From VRUE01 sp963780815 (GTDB lineage Bacteria; Actinomycetota; Thermoleophilia; Solirubrobacterales; 70-9), in contig CAWADG010000004.1 in NCBI GenBank assembly GCA_963780815.1, forward strand, positions 186,001 through 250,000: 64,000 bases of DNA, in the 5' to 3' direction. Both the position numbers and the translations under genes were made by a program. Position 1 is the stretch's first letter; each line of letters opens with the position of its first letter. Positions 59,716 through 64,000 of this stretch are shown here, piece after piece. The notes beneath the pieces are model-generated. The model worked only from the letters and a program-made list of their open reading frames with translations, made no database searches and was not told where the DNA came from.

Positions 59716-61470
59716 TCAGAAGAGCCTCGTGGTCAGGCTCTGGACGATCGGGCCGAGCAGCAGGGCCGGGAAGAAGGTGAGGGCGCCGACCAGGATGACC
59801 ACTCCGACCAGGAGGATCACGAAGGTCGGGGTGTCGGTGCGCATCGTGCCCGGTCCGGCCGGTGCGACCTTCTTGCCCGCGAGCGAGCCGGCGACCGCGA
59901 GGACGAGGACGATCGGCAGGAACCGGGCCAGGGTCATCGTCGCGCCGCCGAGCAGGTCGGCGAAGGAGATCCCATAGGCGCCGTGGTTGCCGGGCGCATT
60001 CGGCTGCAGGAACCCGGTGTAGCCGGCGAAGGCCGAGCCGTTGTTGTTGGCCTGCGAGAGGTAGGCGTAGAGGCTCTCCGAGAATCCTTGCGGGCCCGCC
60101 TGGTAGATCGAGCGCAGGCCAGCCCGAGTGGCGACCGCCAGCCCGGTCGTCACCAGCACGGCGAGCGGGGTGACGAGGATTCCGAGGGAGATGAGCTTGA
60201 TCTCCTTGGCCTGGATCTTCTTGCCCAGGTACTCCGGCGTCCGGCCGACCATCAGGCCGCCGATGAAGACCGCGAGCAGAACGTAGAGAAGCATCGAGTA
60301 GAGGCCGGTGCCGACGCCGCCGAAGACGACCTCGCTGGTGCCGAGCCCGGACATCGGCACTGCGCCGCCGAGCCCGGTGTAGGAGTCGTGGGCGGAGTCG
60401 ACCGAGCCGTTGGAGGTGACGGTCGTGGTGGTCGCCCACAGCGCAGACAGGGTGATGCCGTTGCGCTGCTCCTTGCCTTCCAAGTTGCCGCCGGTCGAGC
60501 CGGAGATCGCGGTGGTGGGGGTGCCGGCTGCGTGCTCGGCGGGGGTACCGTGCTGCTCGGCCGGGATGATCACCAGGATGAAGGCGAGGTAGATCGCCAG
60601 CATCGCGGCGAAGATCGACCAGCCCTCGCGCTGGCGCCCGACCATACGGCCGTAGGTGTAGGTGAGGGCGGCGGGAATCAGGATGATCGAAAGCATCTCG
60701 ACGAAGTTCGTCAGCCTGTTCGCGTTCTCGAACGGGTAGGCGGAGTTGACGTTGAAGAAGCCGCCGCCGTTGGTGCCCAGCTGCTTGATCGCGATCTGCG
60801 AGGCGGCCGGGCCCATCGCCAGAGCCTGTTCGGCCCCCTCGACGGTCTTCGCGATGCTGGCGCCGCTGAGCGTCTGCACGACGCCCTGGGAGACGAGGAT
60901 CAGGGCGACGATCACCGAGAGCGGCAGCAGCACATAGAAGAGACTGCGGGTCAGGTCCTGCCAGAAGTTGCCGAGGCCGGGCCCGCTGCGCCCGATGATG
61001 CCGCGGATGAAGGCGAGCAGGACACAGATGCCGACGGCGGGGGTGACGAAGTTCTCCACGGTCAGGCCGGCCATCTGCGAGAAGTAGGTCAGCGTCGTTT
61101 CGCCCCCGTAGTACTGCCAGTTGGTGTTGGAGACGAAGGAGGAGGCGGTGTTGAAGCTGACGTCCCAAGGCCCGGAGTGGAACCCTTCGGGGTTGAAGGG
61201 GTGGATCCCCTGGGTTCGCAGGATCAGGTAGAGGACGACCCAGGAGAAGACCGAGAAAAGGACCAGACTCTTCGAGTAGGCCTTCCAGTCATGTTCCTCG
61301 CTGGGGTCGACGCGCAGCACCCGGTACGTCCACCGCTCTGCCGGGCCGAGGATAGGGCTGAGGAAGACACGCTCGCCGGTGAAGACCCGTGCCATGTATT
61401 TGCCGAGTGGCGGCGTGAGGGCGATCACGACGCCGACAAAGATTGCGACCTGCAACCAGCCCTGTGCCAT
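59716..61470 (-). CDS. kdpA: Potassium-transporting ATPase subunit A
   Basis: The K+ channel-like subunit. The 584-residue membrane protein has four selectivity-filter-like regions, for example ASSFVSNTNWQYYGGETTLTYFSQMAGLTVENFVT near residue 115, KQLGTNGGGFFNVNSAYPFENANRLTNFVEM near 230, and NNNGSAFAGY near 460. The start ATG 61470 overlaps the kdpF stop (TGATG). Normal family length. Confidence 0.97.
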   Translation of the reverse strand: MAQGWLQVAIFVGVVIALTPPLGKYMARVFTGERVFLSPILGPAERWTYRVLRVDPSEEHDWKAYSKSLVLFSVFSWVVLYLILRTQGIHPFNPEGFHSGPWDVSFNTASSFVSNTNWQYYGGETTLTYFSQMAGLTVENFVTPAVGICVLLAFIRGIIGRSGPGLGNFWQDLTRSLFYVLLPLSVIVALILVSQGVVQTLSGASIAKTVEGAEQALAMGPAASQIAIKQLGTNGGGFFNVNSAYPFENANRLTNFVEMLSIILIPAALTYTYGRMVGRQREGWSIFAAMLAIYLAFILVIIPAEQHGTPAEHAAGTPTTAISGSTGGNLEGKEQRNGITLSALWATTTTVTSNGSVDSAHDSYTGLGGAVPMSGLGTSEVVFGGVGTGLYSMLLYVLLAVFIGGLMVGRTPEYLGKKIQAKEIKLISLGILVTPLAVLVTTGLAVATRAGLRSIYQAGPQGFSESLYAYLSQANNNGSAFAGYTGFLQPNAPGNHGAYGISFADLLGGATMTLARFLPIVLVLAVAGSLAGKKVAPAGPGTMRTDTPTFVILLVGVVILVGALTFFPALLLGPIVQSLTTRLF

Positions 61471-61583
61471 CAGAGGTTCTCTCCCCGGACCAGCGCGTAG
61501 ACCAGATAGGCGAAGACGAGGGCCGAGGCGATCAACCCGAAGACGTCGGCGCCGCTGAGCGAGGCGAGGGGAAGCGCGCTCAT
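61470..61583 (-). CDS. kdpF: KdpF small membrane subunit
   Basis: 37 residues with one membrane helix (GADVFGLIASALVFAYLVYALVRGE), ending in the KdpF-like YALVRGENL. In other bacteria KdpF stabilises KdpABC. It starts by ATGA overlap with the upstream 45-residue frame and ends by overlap with kdpA. Confidence 0.88.
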   Translation of the reverse strand: MSALPLASLSGADVFGLIASALVFAYLVYALVRGENL

Positions 61584-61717
61584 ATCCGGTCGATCAGGTC
61601 GATCGCCCAGTAGACGAGAGCGAAGAGGCCGACCGAGAGGGCGATCGCGAAGACATCCGCGATCGGGCTGCCACCTCCGGGGAAGATGTCGGCGAAGACG
61701 AACACGGGGCGGATCAT
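61580..61717 (-). CDS. Small single-span membrane peptide, first gene of the kdp operon
   Basis: 45 residues with a Gly-rich start (FVFADIFPGGGSPIADV) and one membrane helix (VFAIALSVGLFALVYWAIDLIDRI). The TGA overlaps the kdpF ATG as ATGA. The 38-bp spacing to the putative KdpE site suggests it is the first translated gene of the operon. It somewhat resembles a second KdpF-like peptide; no established gene corresponds to it that I know. Confidence 0.7.
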   Translation of the reverse strand: MIRPVFVFADIFPGGGSPIADVFAIALSVGLFALVYWAIDLIDRI

Positions 61718-61759
61718 GCACTAGCCGGCATCAAGGCCGCATGAGGTTTTCGGCCCAAC

Positions 61760-61778
61760 GCATAAAGATCGTATGAAG
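61760..61778 (-). promoter_or_regulatory. Putative KdpE operator, copy 1
   Basis: Minus strand CTTCATACGATCTTTATGC, about 43 bp before the first kdp-operon gene. TTCAT and TTTAT begin 11 bp apart, matching OmpR-family direct-repeat geometry. Repeated with 17/19 identity at 54567-54585. Confidence 0.55.
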
Positions 61779-61793
61779 GCTAGGATCTACCTG

Positions 61794-62474
61794 CTACTGG
61801 GTAAACCGGTAGCCGACTCCGGGATCGGTGCGAATGTAAACGGGCTCTCCAGGCGGCTCGATTTTCCGTCGCAGGTTGGCGACGTGAGTGCGCAGGATTT
61901 GCGCGTCGTCTGCGTACTCTGGCCCCCAAACCTCCACGAGCAGCGACCGATGGGTTATCAACCGACCTCGGTTGCGGGCGAGGATCCGCAGTAGGTCGAA
62001 CTCGATCGGCGTCAGATGAATTTCGGTGCCATCCCGAAACACCGCTCGGGCGGCGAGGTCGATCTCAAGGCCGTCGGCGACGATCTTCGGCTCCTCGGCC
62101 TCCGGGCGCGCCCGACGCATCACAGCCTCCAATCGGGCGATCAATTCCGGGGCGCTGAAGGGCTTCGTCACGTAGTCGTCGGCGCCGGCGGTCAAGGCCT
62201 CAATCTTGCGCCCCTCCTCGCCGACGGCCGAGAGGACCACTATCGGCATCTTGGTCCACTCGCGAAGCCGCCGGGCCACCTCGACCCCGTCGATGTCCGG
62301 CAGCATCAGGTCGAGGATCACCGCGTCGGGAGGGCGAACTGAGGCGAGGTCGAGCGCCTCTTCGCCGGTGTTTGCCGGCACAGCCTCATAGCCGGCGTCA
62401 CGCAGGATGACCTTGAGAGCCCGAAGGATCTGCGGCTCGTCATCGCAGACGAGCACGCGGGGCGCCGGTGTCAA
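61794..62474 (-). CDS. kdpE: Response regulator KdpE
   Basis: A 226-residue OmpR-family regulator that activates kdp expression. Receiver domain: VLVCDDEPQIL with acidic pair, phospho-Asp in VILDLMLPDIDG near residue 55, and Lys in DDYVTKPFSAPEL near 105. The winged-helix domain has LTPIEFDLLRILARNRGRLITHRSLL, then DDAQILRTHVANLRRKIEP and TDPGVGYRF. TTG start overlapping the kinase stop (TTGA). It lies directly upstream of the kdp structural operon. Confidence 0.95.
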   Translation of the reverse strand: MTPAPRVLVCDDEPQILRALKVILRDAGYEAVPANTGEEALDLASVRPPDAVILDLMLPDIDGVEVARRLREWTKMPIVVLSAVGEEGRKIEALTAGADDYVTKPFSAPELIARLEAVMRRARPEAEEPKIVADGLEIDLAARAVFRDGTEIHLTPIEFDLLRILARNRGRLITHRSLLVEVWGPEYADDAQILRTHVANLRRKIEPPGEPVYIRTDPGVGYRFTQ

Positions 62475-63628
62475 CTCTGATCCTCCCTTGAGAACGGCAA
62501 GGTGACCACAAAGCTCGTCCCCTGGCCGGGCAGGCTCTCGACGCCGATCTTACCTCCGTTGGCCTCGACGAAGCCTTTGGCGATTGCGAGCCCGAGACCG
62601 GACCCTTTGCGAGTCCCGCCGGGTTTGGCCTGGTAGAAGGGCATGAAGATTCGCTCCCTCTCAGTGGCCCGGATACCGGGTCCCTGGTCGACAACGCGCA
62701 CCTCGACATCGGAGCCGATCGATCGAGCGCTCACCAGGACCGCCTTACCTTCGCCGTGTCGCGCAGCATTGTCGAGCAGATTGGCAAAGGCACGCTCCAG
62801 CTGCACCGGATCGGCCCGGAGCGGCGGCAGCTCCGGGTCCGAAGTGAACTGGACCAGCCGGCCGGCATTTCCGATCGAGTGCCGAGCCTCTTCCATGACC
62901 TCAGCGAGACTGACCAGCTCCCGATGGGGCTCCGCGTTGCCCGATTCGAGGCGGGAGACATCGAGCAGGTTCTCGACCAACTTCGAAAGCCGCTCGCCCT
63001 CCTCCACGATCGCGACGGACAGTTCGTGTCGCTCGCTCGGGGTCACGGTCGATGAGTCCAGGGCCGCCCCAGCGGCGATCATCGACGTGAGCGGCGTACG
63101 CAGGTCGTGAGAGACCGAGCGCAGCAGGGCGGTCTTCAATTCGTCGCTGCGACGCAGCGCCGCGGCCTCGATCGCCTCTGCCTGCATCCGATCCTTCTCG
63201 CGCGATAGCTCGGCCATTTCCTTCACGGTGCGATCTGCCTCTTTGCGGCTGTGGTCGGCCTCCGTGGCCCTGGCACGAGCCACCTCGGCGAGCGCGCTAC
63301 TCGCGACCGCCACCGCCACGAAGACGACGAGAGCGACGACATCGCGGTCGTCGGCGATGGTGAATCGACCGACCGGCGGAAGGTGAAACCAGTTGAACGC
63401 GATCGCGCTCAGAAGCGCCGTGAACAGGCCCTGCCAAAGACCCCACTGGACGGAGATCAGCAGCACTGCCGGGATGAAGACGACCCCGAGAGAGATGACC
63501 GGAGCCACAGACTTGAGGGGATAGATGAGCGCCGTCGCGATCCCGACGACCACGACTGCCAGGAGTAGGCCAAGCCAGGCCGGCCGCCGCTCCGCGTCGA
63601 GCCCGAGGAGGGATTCGCCCCAGCGCAT
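62471..63628 (-). CDS. KdpD-type histidine kinase half (DUF4118 membrane part plus kinase)
   Basis: A 385-residue kinase equal to the C-terminal half of KdpD. Four membrane helices (LGLLLAVVVVGIATALIYPL ... IPAVLLISVQWGLWQGLFTALLSAIAFNWFHLPPVGRFTIAD, the DUF4118 signature) lead to a coiled-coil, HisKA with SVSHDLRTPLTSMIA (His near 165), and HATPase with LLDNAARHGEG, VVDQGPGIR and GSGLGLAIAKGFVEANGG. ATG 63628 is the first start that fits the family; the N-terminal KdpD/USP part is missing here and is found at 55254. Confidence 0.93.
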   Translation of the reverse strand: MRWGESLLGLDAERRPAWLGLLLAVVVVGIATALIYPLKSVAPVISLGVVFIPAVLLISVQWGLWQGLFTALLSAIAFNWFHLPPVGRFTIADDRDVVALVVFVAVAVASSALAEVARARATEADHSRKEADRTVKEMAELSREKDRMQAEAIEAAALRRSDELKTALLRSVSHDLRTPLTSMIAAGAALDSSTVTPSERHELSVAIVEEGERLSKLVENLLDVSRLESGNAEPHRELVSLAEVMEEARHSIGNAGRLVQFTSDPELPPLRADPVQLERAFANLLDNAARHGEGKAVLVSARSIGSDVEVRVVDQGPGIRATERERIFMPFYQAKPGGTRKGSGLGLAIAKGFVEANGGKIGVESLPGQGTSFVVTLPFSREDQS

Positions 63629-63663
63629 TGTCGCGCCAGCATGCCAGCATTCGGAGGCTGCTG

Positions 63664-64000
63664 TTAGGAATGTCTTCGATCGCTCGCGGATTCGCGCAGC
63701 GCCTCGAAAGCCCTTCGCACCTCTGCGAGGTCGGACGGATCCGATACCGACTCTTCCGCCCCCCGCATGATCATGTCCGCCTGTTCGATCAGCACGGCGC
63801 GGCGCTCCTGCGTCGAAGTGAGGCCCATGATCCGCGTTAGGCCGTCGAGCTGGCGGATCATCACCGCGGGCATCCCCCGACCGGCCTGACGGATCTTCTC
63901 GTGGGCGCGCTGCACCAGCCGGCGGTGGCTGATATGCGAGGTCACGACGCGCACATATCCCTGGCCGTCGCGGTGCACGCGCACCGGGGCCCATCGAAGC
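63664..64000 (-). CDS. C-terminal part of a DUF2254-like protein (5' end outside window)
   Basis: The frame is open to the window edge on the right, so this is the C-terminal 112 residues of a longer protein. The sequence GYVRVVTSHISHRRLVQRAHEKIRQAGRGMPAVMIRQLDGLTRI, with a helical end (LAEVRRAFEALRES), resembles the cytoplasmic C terminus of DUF2254 membrane proteins, but the match is from memory of the pattern and is not secure. It ends 36 bp before the KdpD-type kinase start. Confidence 0.45.
   Translation of the reverse strand, partial: LRWAPVRVHRDGQGYVRVVTSHISHRRLVQRAHEKIRQAGRGMPAVMIRQLDGLTRIMGLTSTQERRAVLIEQADMIMRGAEESVSDPSDLAEVRRAFEALRESASDRRHS

Overview
The window is a very GC-rich bacterial chromosome segment with many GTG/TTG starts and ATGA-type overlaps. 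The gene content (polA-rpsA-coaE, uvrB and uvrA, panCDB, a tsaE/tsaB/rimI/tsaD block, rex, membrane pyrophosphatase, AOC-barrel lipoprotein, mycobacterial-like TrkA pair) suggests an actinobacterium, most likely of the Thermoleophilia/Solirubrobacterales type. That placement is inference from gene content and style; no rRNA is present. The first 58 kb is mostly ordinary chromosomal housekeeping.

Layout. 1-4.0 kb: 3' end of polA, then a lipid/carotenoid-type hydroxylase, an exported calcium-loop protein and a membrane-anchored ECF sigma factor on the minus strand. 4.0-10.2 kb: small DMT transporter and FAD reductase (overlapping tail-to-tail), then rpsA, coaE, lytic transglycosylase, MFS transporter and an exported unknown. 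10.4-17.5 kb: DoxX, uvrB, thioredoxin-TPR chaperone, a DUF559 endonuclease-like gene flanked by two 43-nt hairpins, and uvrA with a frameshift near its 3' end. 17.6-21.7 kb: sugar ABC importer (binding protein, ATPase, permease) facing a ROK sugar kinase. 22.4-24.7 kb: panC-panD-panB. 25.1-29.3 kb: zinc-ribbon regulator, uracil-DNA glycosylase and the tRNA t6A genes. 29.3-33.5 kb: glutaredoxin-like, rex, GCS2 ligase, pyrophosphatase. 33.5-41.6 kb: cupredoxin, hydroxyacid oxidase, two APC permeases with USP tails, two TrkA-N regulators and a ferredoxin-reductase-like flavoprotein. 41.7-42.3 kb: tRNA-Gln(CTG) whose 3' end is duplicated 0.58 kb away. 43.3-47.0 kb: heterodimeric ABC exporter. 47.0-53.2 kb: exported protein, GtrA, lipoprotein, an unusual LeuRS-like enzyme, CcdA-like and FUSC proteins.

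53.1-63.6 kb is a potassium-homeostasis island read leftward: histidine kinase, kdpE, an unknown 45-residue membrane peptide, kdpF, kdpA, kdpC, kdpB, an unknown, a KdpD sensor half without kinase, a USP protein, then a paralogous unknown and a decayed kdpD-usp copy. KdpD is split in two, the subunit order is F-A-C-B rather than F-A-B-C, and a shared 19-bp motif with an 11-bp-spaced direct repeat lies upstream of two transcription units (a candidate KdpE site).

The most unusual signal is a family of short interspersed elements that lie in the sense of transcription and are used as coding or coupling sequence. Two copies (23735-23806 and 45126-45197) are 72-nt mini-ORFs that both begin by ATGA overlap with the upstream stop and end by ATGA overlap with the downstream start. 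Related copies form the start of TsaE, the tail of TsaD, a linker inside an ABC exporter and an intergenic hairpin. A second candidate system is the hairpin-DUF559-hairpin unit at 13.6-14.6 kb.
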